Shown: piece by piece, positions 7,387 to 15,504 of the stretch
How positions within the stretch are numbered: the stretch's first letter is position 1
Layout of the letters: each line of letters starts with the position of its first letter
Assembly: GCA_964533785.1 (NCBI GenBank)
Contig: CAZHNG010000123.1
Location: 1-17,436, forward strand
DNA: 17,436 nucleotides
From: JANQRV01 sp964533785
GTDB taxonomy: Bacteria; Bacteroidota; Bacteroidia; Chitinophagales; Saprospiraceae
Direction: 5' to 3'
Notes under the pieces: model-generated
The model's database searches: none
What the model was told of the DNA's origin: nothing
Seen by the model: the letters and a program-made list of their open reading frames with translations, nothing else
Program-made: the position numbers and the translations under genes

Positions 7387-7431
7387 TGAAACATTGTTGC
7401 AAACTAATTTTTATTTTGCAATATTGTTGCA
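7387..7431 (+). promoter_or_regulatory. Two inverted-repeat operators upstream of the DUF1579/DUF5916 operon
   Basis: Two 15-mers of 7-1-7 symmetry lie 30 bp apart: TGAAACATTGTTGCA (7387-7401) and TGCAATATTGTTGCA (7417-7431). Each differs by one base from a perfect TGCAACA-T-TGTTGCA. Between them is TTATTTTG (7411-7418), a 7/8 match to the Bacteroidota -7 box TAnnTTTG, so the sites would bracket a promoter and lie on the same helix face. The same box survives at 15533-15547 before the decayed paralogue. Form and size suit a Fur/Zur-superfamily or similar dimeric repressor; the identity of the regulator is speculation. Confidence 0.5.
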
Positions 7432-7473
7432 ACAAAAGGATGGTGTAAACATACATAGGCAAACAAAAACAAT

Positions 7474-8055
7474 ATGATGTTCAACAAATCTTTCGCCAGT
7501 GTACTCATTCCGTTTATGATGACGTACATAGGTTTTTCGCAATCAGTAGATACTACTTTGTCTGATACGGCTTTGGAGTTGGAACAAAAGATAAGAGGCA
7601 CGCAAAAGTTAGATTTTTTAATTGGCGAGTGGGAAACCGAAACTTGGTTTTATTGGAATGGAGAACGACCCGAAAAACCCGAAAAAGGTAGTTATAAAGC
7701 TTATTACACGCTAAACCACACATTCGTAACCGATGACATCCAAGCCAAGCATAACGGAAAGGATTACCTAGGGAAAGGCTTTCATTCGTATAATCCAAAA
7801 ACTCAGCATTATGAAACCTGGTATTTCGATAGTGATGGTATTGTTGTGTTTTACCCTGGTGGTTATTGGGAAGATGAGTATACCTTGGTCTTCAAAGGAA
7901 AAGATGTAACCCCCAGTAAAGTCTTAGAGAAACGCACCTATTTTCAAATTAATTCGCCTGATTCCTTCGATCTTATTGAGAAACAAGATTATGGTGATGG
8001 GAATGGATTCGTAACTGTCCTTGAGGTGAAATACAAACGAATTGAAACTAAATAA
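7474..8055 (+). CDS. Secreted DUF1579-like protein
   Basis: A 193-residue exported protein of unknown function. A signal peptide covers residues 1-23 (hydrophobic ASVLIPFMMTYIGFSQ). The core starts with LDFLIGEWETETWFYWNG (47-64), the FLIGEW signature of DUF1579-like small beta-barrels, followed by YTLNHTFVTDD and YNPKTQHYETWYFDSDG. The C-terminal part (about 134-188) carries TLVFKGKDV and IEKQDYGDGNGFV. Two adjacent ATGs (7474, 7477) are possible starts; the leader is A-rich with no Shine-Dalgarno. The TAA stop abuts the ATG of the DUF5916 gene, so the two are almost certainly co-transcribed and perhaps translationally coupled. A decayed copy of the gene pair lies near 15.6 kb, keeping residues 140-180 with one substitution. 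Confidence 0.85.
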   Translation: MMFNKSFASVLIPFMMTYIGFSQSVDTTLSDTALELEQKIRGTQKLDFLIGEWETETWFYWNGERPEKPEKGSYKAYYTLNHTFVTDDIQAKHNGKDYLGKGFHSYNPKTQHYETWYFDSDGIVVFYPGGYWEDEYTLVFKGKDVTPSKVLEKRTYFQINSPDSFDLIEKQDYGDGNGFVTVLEVKYKRIETK

Positions 8056-10293
8056 ATGATTTTGAGAAATACACTTACAAAATGCTTCTATTGTACATTG
8101 CTATTATTCATCATGACTTACGCCACGGTAGAAGCACAAGAAATAAAAAACACCGACAATTTTCCGCCGCCTGAGGAGCCTGCCGAAATATGGGCGACAC
8201 GAACCGTCCAACCTATTAAGATCGACGGTAGGCTGGAAGAGCCAGAATGGTCGAATGCCCCTGTTATTACCGATTTTTTCCGTATGGAGCCACGTCAAGG
8301 CGGGGCGTATGAACATAAAACGGAAGTTAGAATATTGTACGACGAAAGAAATCTATACATCGGTGCTTTTTGCAAAGATTCTTTAGGTCAAAAAGGAATA
8401 CGGGTCCAAGATCTACGTAGAGACTTTAGTTGGGGAGATAATGACATTTTCTACGTGCAGTTGGATCCCCAAAACCTGAAACAATATTGTGTTTCTTTTC
8501 AAACCACCCCTTACGGTAACCAACGAGATCTACAAAACTTTAACGACTCCAATACCGATGATGACTGGAACGCACTCTGGTCAGTGAGAACACACCGGAC
8601 GGACACTGGCTATTATGCGGAGTTTGCCATTCCGTTCAAGTCATTGCGTTATGAACGTCCTGCTGATACTGATTCTATCGCCTGGGGTATTACACTGAGC
8701 CGACTGGCCCGCAGGGGCTACGAACAGACCGTTTTTCCTGCCATCCCACAATCTTTTTCTCCTTACCGAATGACTTACGCTGCCCAATTAAAAGGATTAG
8801 AACTCCCTGAACCAAGCGCGAATGTAAGGATAGAGCCTTATTTTTTGTATCAGTATGACGATATCAAAGAAGGAAATGATCGTATTACTGATGGGGATGT
8901 AAAGCTCGGTGGCGATATCAAATGGGCGATCAACCCTCGTTCGGTATTAGATCTGACCTTCAATACCGATTTTGCGCAAGCGGATGTAGATCGTGCCGTA
9001 AACAATTTAGAACGATTCAACATCTTCTTTCCGGAAAGGCGGCAGTTTTTTCTGGAAAACTCAGGTATCTGGGCAGGGGCCGGCAATTCCTCGGTTGTCC
9101 CGTTCTTTAGCAGAACCATCGGACTACAAGGCAATTTCGATGCGGAACCTGCTCGCATCGATGCCGGCGCTCGCTATACTATGCGCAACGAAAAGCGTGC
9201 TATAGCCGGATTATATATTCATCAGGCAGCAACGCCTAATTCTCCAGCCGCAAGTTTCGGTGTAGCCCGTTATTTGCAAAATTACGGTCAAGAGAACAAC
9301 GTAGGTCTTATGCTTACTCACCGATTGGATGAGGCTTCCGGAAAGTTAGGTGTTGAGCAAAGCCACAATACCACCCTCACCATAGATGGCCTCATCCGCC
9401 CCAAAGACGAAATTACAGTTTCCTATATGTTATCCGGAGCCAGAGATAATTCTAATGACACCTTAGGGTTGGCCGGGCGCTTCTTTACAGGTTATAGCAC
9501 CAATAAATTTTATTTGGGTTGGTTAACCAATTTTGTGAGTGAAAACTACAATCCCGATATGGGGTTTGTTTTTCAAAAGAATGTTATCTGGCATAATCCC
9601 GGAGGCTATTACATTTGGAGACCTAAGAATATTCCGTGGATTAGACGCTTCGACCCGGGTGCATTCTTTAATTATTACCACGACGCCAGTAACCCAGGAA
9701 ATTTTCAGCAAGGAAATATTTACCTCTTTCCCATTTATTTAATATTCACCAACGGTAGTTTTTTGCAATACGCCATTTTCCCAACCTGGCAGAATATCAA
9801 TTTTAATTTTGGCCCCTTAGGCGTTTCGATTGAACAAGACAATTACTTCTATACACGTCACCAAATCGATTTCAATACCGATGAATCTGCCAAATTATCT
9901 GGTTCGGGTAGTATCAATTGGGGAAATTTCTACAACGGCAGACGCACTACCCTTAATGCAGGATTGCGTTTTGCCCCTTCTGTTCACGCTGCTCTAACCG
10001 TTGATTATGAATATAACGATTTGAAAGAACTGGGAATAGACCGCCAAAACCTAGAAACGCATCTGACCACCTTAGGTGCTCGTTTTGCCCTCAACCCCAG
10101 ATTACAGTTATCCGCTTTTTACCAATACAATTCATTTGATCAACAGGGGCGTTGGAATATTCGCGGTAGTTGGGAATATCGCCCGCTTTCTTTTGTCTAT
10201 TTTGTGTTTAATGATACCCAGATTGATGGATTGGATAGGGATTTTAGAGAGCAACAAGTGATCAGTAAAGTGACTTTTATCAGGCAATTTTAG
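8056..10293 (+). CDS. CBM9-like/DUF5916 outer-membrane protein
   Basis: A 745-residue envelope protein of the family pairing an N-terminal carbohydrate-binding family 9-like domain with a DUF5916 beta-barrel; members are common in Bacteroidota, and their substrate is generally unknown. Seen here: signal peptide ending around VEA-QE (residue 28); a CBM9-like domain about 45-240 (IKIDGRLEEPEWSNAPVI, TEVRILYDERNLYIGAFC, YYAEFAIPFKSLRY); the DUF5916 signature LNNLERFN-type VNNLERFNIFFPERRQFFLEN at about 313-333 (written here with its key residues N-L-E-R-F-N and P-E-R-R-Q-F-F); then many amphipathic strands ending in terminal Phe. It is complete. It directly abuts the DUF1579-like gene. Its last ~80 residues recur in the decayed copy at 15.7-15.9 kb. 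Confidence 0.9.
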   Translation: MILRNTLTKCFYCTLLLFIMTYATVEAQEIKNTDNFPPPEEPAEIWATRTVQPIKIDGRLEEPEWSNAPVITDFFRMEPRQGGAYEHKTEVRILYDERNLYIGAFCKDSLGQKGIRVQDLRRDFSWGDNDIFYVQLDPQNLKQYCVSFQTTPYGNQRDLQNFNDSNTDDDWNALWSVRTHRTDTGYYAEFAIPFKSLRYERPADTDSIAWGITLSRLARRGYEQTVFPAIPQSFSPYRMTYAAQLKGLELPEPSANVRIEPYFLYQYDDIKEGNDRITDGDVKLGGDIKWAINPRSVLDLTFNTDFAQADVDRAVNNLERFNIFFPERRQFFLENSGIWAGAGNSSVVPFFSRTIGLQGNFDAEPARIDAGARYTMRNEKRAIAGLYIHQAATPNSPAASFGVARYLQNYGQENNVGLMLTHRLDEASGKLGVEQSHNTTLTIDGLIRPKDEITVSYMLSGARDNSNDTLGLAGRFFTGYSTNKFYLGWLTNFVSENYNPDMGFVFQKNVIWHNPGGYYIWRPKNIPWIRRFDPGAFFNYYHDASNPGNFQQGNIYLFPIYLIFTNGSFLQYAIFPTWQNINFNFGPLGVSIEQDNYFYTRHQIDFNTDESAKLSGSGSINWGNFYNGRRTTLNAGLRFAPSVHAALTVDYEYNDLKELGIDRQNLETHLTTLGARFALNPRLQLSAFYQYNSFDQQGRWNIRGSWEYRPLSFVYFVFNDTQIDGLDRDFREQQVISKVTFIRQF

Positions 10294-10372
10294 CAATTCT
10301 ATCGAAGTGAGTAGACATATTAGACTTGTTTTATTCTGTGTCTCCAGAGCATTTCTGGCCTCAATAAATTTG

Positions 10373-10462
10373 CATGGGTTTTTCGTAGTGACCTGCGCCG
10401 CTCATTCCTGCAGGTAAGCCGACCTTGCAATTATTCACGCCGCTCACAACGAAAAACTCATG
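10373..10462. repeat. 90-bp unit with 19-bp inverted ends
   Basis: CATGGGTTTTTCGTAGTGA (10373-10391) is mirrored by the reverse complement of 10444-10462, CATGAGTTTTTCGTTGTGA, with 17 of 19 identical. Inside are two direct GCCGCTCA copies and an ACCTGC/GCAGGT stem. It lies between the convergent DUF5916 and PQQ-dehydrogenase genes and could fold into a long hairpin ending both transcripts, or be a tiny MITE or REP-like unit. Confidence 0.5.
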
Positions 10463-10494
10463 AATAACCCGGGTTAGGACTTACATTCTGATAC

Positions 10495-12813
10495 TCAATT
10501 GCCAAGACGAAACACAACGTAGGCGCCAGCTTTACTGGATTGGGCGCTAAATGCCCGTTTTTCTTCTTGATTTAATCCCCAAGATGGAGGTAATGGTGTG
10601 GTGGCATTGACCATGATATAAACCTGGCCGGCAATTTCATACATAGAAGACAGGCCGGCAATCCCCATTTCCAATTGTTTTTTCCATAAGATTTGACCGT
10701 TTTCGAGGTCGTAAATAAAGAGCTGACCATTATTGACCGTTGTAAATAATAAACCGTTGGATGTTACGATCATGCTGTTGCGTTGTGAACCTGAGGGAAC
10801 GCCGGTATTAGAAAAGCCTTTAGCCATGGCATGTTTTTCTTCGCCCAAAGGTCTGCTCCATTTGATCGAACCTTGGTTCAAGTCATAAGCCGTAATCGAA
10901 GCCCAGGGCGGATCGAAAAGATACGGATAGCCTAAGCCATAATCGGTATGATAAAGTGGAATATCAGGATGATAATCTTCCCCATCGCTTTTATGCTGAC
11001 TCACATTTGCCAAGGAATCCAATATTTGAGCCGTCCTTGGAACTCCCCCGGAAGCCACTACCGGTCCGGTAGGCCGTTCCTTTAATGATTCCTGCTGCTT
11101 TTTATTGTTCGAGGAACTGCGCGCTTTTAAAAAAGCAAGCACATCGTCGATCTCATTATCTTCGATGTGCTGAATTGCCGGCATACGGCCAAGACCAAAG
11201 CGGATAATTTGATCCAAATTAGTACGGTTAATCCGGTTATTGATCCCCAATAAAGAAGGAGCGAGTACCGTACCCGCAAGATCTTCTCCATGGCAAGTCT
11301 GGCAATGTTTAACAAAAACTACCTGACCGCGTTGGATAGCCAGCCGGTTATTCCCAACAGGTCTGTCGGTATTCCGGCTACGATTAGTTTGAAGCCGGTA
11401 AAAAGATGGATAATTGCTGTTCATCACAAATACTAAACCACGCTCCGGATAGGCTGCCGTATTCCCCCAATTCGCACCATTGGAAGCACCGGCTACCGCT
11501 ATGCTTTCAGAAAGAGAAGGAGGCACATATAATCCCTTTGTCGCTTTTTTAACCCTCGAATACATTTGGGTATATTCTTCCTCGGATAGAAAAATACGGC
11601 TTACATTCTCCTGATCAGCAGTTTGTCGACCAAAAGGTGGCAATACCGTTGGAAAAGGTTGAGTGGCCGAAGCCTTTTCACCAGGCACCTCACTGGCAGG
11701 AACCGGTAACTCTTCAATTTCCCACAGCGGTTTACCGGTTAGCCGGTCGAATACAAATAAAAAGCCCTGTTTTGTAGCGATTGCTACGGCTCCTACTTTT
11801 CTACCGTTGTGATCTACAGTAATTAGCTGTGGGGCTGATGAAAGATCATAATCCCAAAGATCATGGTGTACGGTTTGGAAATGCCAAATCCTTTTTCCCA
11901 TTCTGGCATCCAGAGCCAATAAACAGTTGCCAAATAAGTTGTTTCCCAAGCGATCCCCTCCATAAAAATCATAAGTAGGTGATCCTAAGGGGATGAATGC
12001 AATCCCATTTTTTTTATCAATAGATATTTCGCTCCAACAATTTACGCCACCAGCGTAGCGATAGGCCTCTTTCGGCCATGTTTCGTATCCATATTCACCA
12101 GGATGCGGGATAGTGTGAAAAATCCAGGCCATCTCTCCTGTTCTAACATCATAAGCACGAATATGCCCGGGTGCAGAGAAGTAGTTCTCTCCCGGTGCAG
12201 ACCCTAGAATCAATAAATTGTCAAAGATTTTACCCGGCGTATTAGAAGCGATACGTCGTATAGACTTAGGGTTTCTCCCCAATCCTTGTCGCAAGTCAAC
12301 CACTCCATTATTACCAAAATGCTTTATAGATTTTCCGGTTCGGGCATCAATCGCCTGGAGGCTATTTCCCAGGGTAAAAATTAGACGACGATCCGTTCGA
12401 TCTTCACTTTCCCAATATGAAAATCCGCGGCTAGAGATTCCTCTTAAGTCGGCATGTATCCACAGTTCCTTACCGTTACGAGCATCTAGTGCAACTAGGG
12501 AGTTATTTTTTGCCAGTAAATATGCTATCGTATCGATTATTAAAGGATTCACCTGATATGCTCTGTTGTCAGCCGTTGGATAGGTCCACGCAACTTGTAG
12601 TTGATCAACATTTTCCCTCGTTATTTGATCTTGTTCAAAATATTTTGACTGATCAGGACTACCACCATATTCTGGCCAGGATTTATTTTGGGTTGTATGA
12701 CTGGAATTTTCCTGTTGGTACCCACTATTAAAGTAAAATATCAGTATGATCCATCCATATTTTGTGATTGGTTTAAAAGCGGATAAATATTCTTTTATTT
12801 CGACCATTGTCAA
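10495..12813 (-). CDS. PQQ-dependent dehydrogenase with embedded cytochrome c domain
   Basis: Periplasm-facing quinoprotein sugar or alcohol dehydrogenase that would pass electrons from PQQ to its own haem c and on to the respiratory chain. The 772 residues have an N-terminal hydrophobic segment (YGWIILIFYF, about 19-28) that serves as signal or anchor; the usual lipobox Cys is absent. Propeller blades follow: WPEYGGSPDQSKYFEQDQI, LVALDARNGKELW, IRAYDVRTGEMAW, YGGDRLGNNLFGN and TVHHDLWDYDLSS (about 315-325, the Asp-rich active-site motif of the quinoprotein glucose dehydrogenase group). A cytochrome c domain is inserted around 490-570, with C504-Q-T-C507-H508 and distal M544 (GRMPAIQHI), before the last blades (SITAYDLNQGSIKW, LFIYDLENGQILWKKQ). 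Substrate is not resolved. No PQQ biosynthesis genes are in the window. It is the last gene of a three-gene minus-strand run. Confidence 0.9.
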   Translation of the reverse strand: MTMVEIKEYLSAFKPITKYGWIILIFYFNSGYQQENSSHTTQNKSWPEYGGSPDQSKYFEQDQITRENVDQLQVAWTYPTADNRAYQVNPLIIDTIAYLLAKNNSLVALDARNGKELWIHADLRGISSRGFSYWESEDRTDRRLIFTLGNSLQAIDARTGKSIKHFGNNGVVDLRQGLGRNPKSIRRIASNTPGKIFDNLLILGSAPGENYFSAPGHIRAYDVRTGEMAWIFHTIPHPGEYGYETWPKEAYRYAGGVNCWSEISIDKKNGIAFIPLGSPTYDFYGGDRLGNNLFGNCLLALDARMGKRIWHFQTVHHDLWDYDLSSAPQLITVDHNGRKVGAVAIATKQGFLFVFDRLTGKPLWEIEELPVPASEVPGEKASATQPFPTVLPPFGRQTADQENVSRIFLSEEEYTQMYSRVKKATKGLYVPPSLSESIAVAGASNGANWGNTAAYPERGLVFVMNSNYPSFYRLQTNRSRNTDRPVGNNRLAIQRGQVVFVKHCQTCHGEDLAGTVLAPSLLGINNRINRTNLDQIIRFGLGRMPAIQHIEDNEIDDVLAFLKARSSSNNKKQQESLKERPTGPVVASGGVPRTAQILDSLANVSQHKSDGEDYHPDIPLYHTDYGLGYPYLFDPPWASITAYDLNQGSIKWSRPLGEEKHAMAKGFSNTGVPSGSQRNSMIVTSNGLLFTTVNNGQLFIYDLENGQILWKKQLEMGIAGLSSMYEIAGQVYIMVNATTPLPPSWGLNQEEKRAFSAQSSKAGAYVVFRLGN

Positions 12814-12836
12814 TAGATTTACCTAGGAAGAAAGAA

Positions 12837-12870
12837 AGGTTGTTTAAGGGTTTTCTACCGTCAATGAAGA
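12837..12870 (+). repeat. AGGTTGTTTAAGG repeat end
   Basis: AGGTTGTTTAAGGGTTTTCT and ACCGTCAATGA match 6598 onward (AGGTTGTTTAAGG-TTTTCTG, CTGTCAGTGA) with a one-base gap and three substitutions. It lies in the 113-bp gap between the mutarotase-like gene stop and the PQQ-dehydrogenase start. No partner end was found nearby. Confidence 0.4.
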
Positions 12871-12926
12871 CTAAACTTAAATAGATCTTGTTCGGACGGT
12901 GTATTCAAATCGGTAATGATGACAAA

Positions 12927-13910
12927 CTAAGACGATGGAATTTCGAATAGGGTATAATCCGAGATCCATTGCTCACTTTCACCAGGCTCCACCTCCAGCC
13001 AGATGAAGTTCTCTGGACTAAGAGTAGTCTCGCATGCCCAGAAAGCCATACGGTACAGGGGTTTATCAACGGTTAAAGTAACTCCCGCACCGGATCTTTG
13101 ATTGAGCACTGTGACCTGGTGGTCGGTTACTTGCTCTGAAAAACCCTCGATTTCCAGGAATACACTTTTGTTGTTAAATTCTTGGAGAAAGTGTAGCTCT
13201 TTTGCTTTCAACTCTACCAAACCTTTGGTATCGTCAGCACTTGATAGATCAAATGGGTAACGGAGGCGGAATGCAGGACCGGTATTTTCTCGATCGATGA
13301 CAAAAAAATTGTGATTGAACTGATCGGTTTCAATAGTTTTCTTACCGGTATTTTGCAATTGATGATAAATGGAAAACCCGTCGGTTTTCAGTCGAATGGT
13401 TTTAGTATACACATATCCATATCCGAAGTCACTGTTTATACTATGGCGAAAAGCGATCCAGTCCTTGCCTTCCTCTATGGACCACTTGCCGTGATCCAGG
13501 ATCTTATAGGTAGCCTTCCAATCGTATTCCGGCTCATTGATCTTTTCGATGATACCCACGCCAATACGAATAAATCCATCTCCGGGTTGAGCTTCAGTAT
13601 ATCCTAATCCAGGTTTGATATAACCCTCAACCGGCCCCATCAGGTCTTCGTGATAGACAGGGTCATGAGTATCTTTCCAATACCCGAAATACTCGTGCTT
13701 TTTGTATTGTAAGCTGCCGATAATACCAGACCAATCAAAGCGAGTACCTCGGTATAAGCCCTTCTTGGGATCTGGGAGATACAGCTTCATGCTTACGGTT
13801 TCATTTGAAATGACGGTATTTGGAAATTTATCCAAATTGATTTTCTTGGACGTGCAGTCACTTGATAACATGCATACTGTCAGCATAAAAGGCAGTTGTA
13901 TGTTTTTCAT
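12927..13910 (-). CDS. Putative exported galactose-mutarotase-like protein
   Basis: A 327-residue beta-sandwich protein that by pattern resembles the aldose-epimerase/mutarotase-like fold; the assignment is tentative. An N-terminal export signal (LPFMLTVCMLSSDC, Cys19) could be lipidated, but Asp before the Cys is atypical for signal peptidase II and may direct the protein differently. Mutarotase-like features are TDQFNHNFFVID (about 196-207), recalling the NHSYFNL histidine motif, and IWLEVEPGESEQW near the C terminus, where these enzymes place a Glu. No close functional family is recognised. It follows the TIM-barrel gene by 44 bp on the same strand and precedes the PQQ dehydrogenase, suggesting a role in sugar conversion. 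Confidence 0.65.
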   Translation of the reverse strand: MKNIQLPFMLTVCMLSSDCTSKKINLDKFPNTVISNETVSMKLYLPDPKKGLYRGTRFDWSGIIGSLQYKKHEYFGYWKDTHDPVYHEDLMGPVEGYIKPGLGYTEAQPGDGFIRIGVGIIEKINEPEYDWKATYKILDHGKWSIEEGKDWIAFRHSINSDFGYGYVYTKTIRLKTDGFSIYHQLQNTGKKTIETDQFNHNFFVIDRENTGPAFRLRYPFDLSSADDTKGLVELKAKELHFLQEFNNKSVFLEIEGFSEQVTDHQVTVLNQRSGAGVTLTVDKPLYRMAFWACETTLSPENFIWLEVEPGESEQWISDYTLFEIPSS

Positions 13911-13935
13911 AAAGGAACTTTTTAATCATTTGGAG

Positions 13936-13951
13936 ATTAGACAAGTCTAAT
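13936..13951. promoter_or_regulatory. ATTAGACAAGTCTAAT palindrome between two operon genes
   Basis: ATTAGAC-AA-GTCTAAT is a perfect 7-2-7 inverted repeat in the 44-bp gap between the TIM-barrel stop (13955) and the mutarotase-like start (13910). It could be an operator for an internal promoter or a small mobile palindrome, since the same core interrupts a dispersed repeat at 4740-4751. Confidence 0.4.
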
Positions 13952-13954
13952 GAT

Positions 13955-14875
13955 CTATTCAAAATCATCCACCTCCCGGTAAGCTTCAATCAACCTCGCC
14001 TCCCCTTCTTTACCATCATGAAAATTCCCGTGTTCCATGCCCAAAACACCTGTGTAGCCTTTCCCATGAATGTGTTTGAAAATATTGCGGTAGTTCATCT
14101 CGCCGGTAGTAGGTTCTTTCCGCCCCGGCACATCACCAATCTGGAAATAACCGACTTCCTCGTAGGCATAATCAATATTCTGAATAATATTCCCTTCAGT
14201 AATTTGTTGATGGTAAAGATCAAACAGAATCTTGCAGGAAGGACTGTTAACCGCTTTACAGATCAAGTAAGCATGTGGAATTTTACTCAGAAATACATCG
14301 GGATGATTGTGCAAATGATTAAGTGGTTCGATCACCATCACCAAGTCATGGGGCTCCAATATTGCTGAAGCCTGTTTAAGGGTTTCCACAATATTGGCGG
14401 TCTGATAATCAGGTTCCAGACGGTGGTGTCGGTTGCCCAGTACAATGGTCATCCAAGTAGCATTCACCCGTTTCGCAACATCAACTGAAGATTTAATCTC
14501 TTCCAAAAAAGCTTTCCGGACGTCAGGGTCTCCTTGTGCGAGGCTGTCCTCTCGTCTGATCTTCCAATTACCGACGAAAACCCCCATTTTCATGTTGAGG
14601 TCCGCCAGGGTTTTGCCAATTTTTTCCTGCAGGGAGATATCCCGGGTAGAGAGACTATTATCCTCAAAAGCGGAAAATCCCTGATCGGACATAAACTTAA
14701 TTTGATCGATGGGATCTTCTCCTGCCGAGTTTTTGAACATGCCAATATGAGGCGCGTATTTCAGGTTGAAAGCTTTACCGCCAGTAGGTTTTGTGGTCGT
14801 TGAATGGCTGCTGAGCGGCATTCCCAGAGCGGCGGATGTCACCAGGCTTGTTTTAACGAAAGTTCTTCTATGCAT
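13955..14875 (-). CDS. Tat-exported hydroxypyruvate-isomerase-like TIM barrel protein
   Basis: A sugar-isomerase/epimerase family (AP-endonuclease-2 fold) protein of 306 residues. The N terminus MHRRTFVKTSLVTSAALGMP is a twin-arginine signal, so it folds in the cytoplasm, perhaps with a metal, before export. Hyi-like signatures are VIEPLNH (about 178-184), KILFDLYHQQITEGNIIQNI (about 211-230), FQIGDVPGRKEPTTGEMNYR (about 240-259) and GVLGMEHG. In characterised Hyi proteins these positions hold the metal-binding Glu/Asp/His residues. Exported members of this group are frequent in Bacteroidota, but their substrates are mostly unknown, so true hydroxypyruvate isomerase activity should not be assumed. 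It is the first gene of a minus-strand run with the mutarotase-like and PQQ genes, and divergent from the DUF4440-like gene. Confidence 0.85.
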   Translation of the reverse strand: MHRRTFVKTSLVTSAALGMPLSSHSTTTKPTGGKAFNLKYAPHIGMFKNSAGEDPIDQIKFMSDQGFSAFEDNSLSTRDISLQEKIGKTLADLNMKMGVFVGNWKIRREDSLAQGDPDVRKAFLEEIKSSVDVAKRVNATWMTIVLGNRHHRLEPDYQTANIVETLKQASAILEPHDLVMVIEPLNHLHNHPDVFLSKIPHAYLICKAVNSPSCKILFDLYHQQITEGNIIQNIDYAYEEVGYFQIGDVPGRKEPTTGEMNYRNIFKHIHGKGYTGVLGMEHGNFHDGKEGEARLIEAYREVDDFE

Positions 14876-14973
14876 AGGTATTGTGTTAAATAATTCTACT
14901 TCATCATCTTAGAGCAAAAAAATTGAAACCATATTTACAGATCATCAAATTTAGCTATATTTCCAAGTAGTGA

Positions 14974-14981
14974 CAAAAGTA
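14974..14981 (-). promoter_or_regulatory. Candidate -7 box for the TIM-barrel operon
   Basis: On the minus strand the bases read TACTTTTG, a full match to the Bacteroidota sigma-70 -7 consensus TAnnTTTG, about 99 bases before the TIM-barrel start. A clear -33 TTTG at about 19 bp spacing is not evident, although ATTTTG repeats lie closer. It is in the 129-bp divergent region shared with the DUF4440-like gene. Confidence 0.3.
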
Positions 14982-15004
14982 TATCAAAATCAAAATCAGG
15001 GAAT

Positions 15005-15484
15005 ATGCTTCATCCATTTCATAGCAATCACTTCAATTGGCTGCTTTTTTCAATATTCATTATGGCATGTAATGCCGAACGGCCTTCCTCATCCGTATCA
15101 ATTGAGGAAGACCAACAGGCCATAACCGCGATGAGTGCCGCCCGGGCAGAGGCTTTTAATCAGGGAGACGCAGAGGAAATCGCTCGCCACTTCACAGAGA
15201 ACGCCATTTTAATGGCTCCTGGTAAACCCGCATTAATTGGCCGGGATTCCGTACGCTCCTATTATCAAGCCATCTTCGATGAGTTTGAAACAAAACTTGA
15301 CAGCCATTACGAAGAAGTAGCTGTAGATGGCAATTTGGCGTATGGCCGGGGAGAGGCTACCGTCACTTTATTGCCCAAAACGGGGGGACTGCCATCCACA
15401 TCTACTTCCAAATATTTAAATATTTTACAGCGTCAGCCGGATGGTAGCTGGAAAACGACCCATGATATTTGGAATAGTAATTGA
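15005..15484 (+). CDS. DUF4440/SnoaL-like lipoprotein
   Basis: A 159-residue NTF2-fold protein of the ketosteroid-isomerase-like DUF4440 group; no reaction is assigned. The N-terminal hydrophobic stretch ends in a lipobox-like IMAC (Cys22), so it is probably lipidated and envelope-bound. The domain covers about 36-156: a first helix (AITAMSAARAEAFNQGDAEE), the turn HFTENAILMAPGKPALIGRD typical of the family, then strands HYEEVAVDGNLAYGRGEATV and SWKTTHDIWNSN at the end. It is complete and divergent from the TIM-barrel gene. It is followed by the decayed operon copy. Confidence 0.85.
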   Translation: MLHPFHSNHFNWLLFSIFIMACNAERPSSSVSIEEDQQAITAMSAARAEAFNQGDAEEIARHFTENAILMAPGKPALIGRDSVRSYYQAIFDEFETKLDSHYEEVAVDGNLAYGRGEATVTLLPKTGGLPSTSTSKYLNILQRQPDGSWKTTHDIWNSN

Positions 15485-15504
15485 GTCGCAGAACTTTTTT
15501 CGGT

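Noticed and set aside
10373..10462. CRISPR-like array from the two GCCGCTCA repeats
   Set aside because: Only two 8-base copies, no regular spacers and no cas genes.
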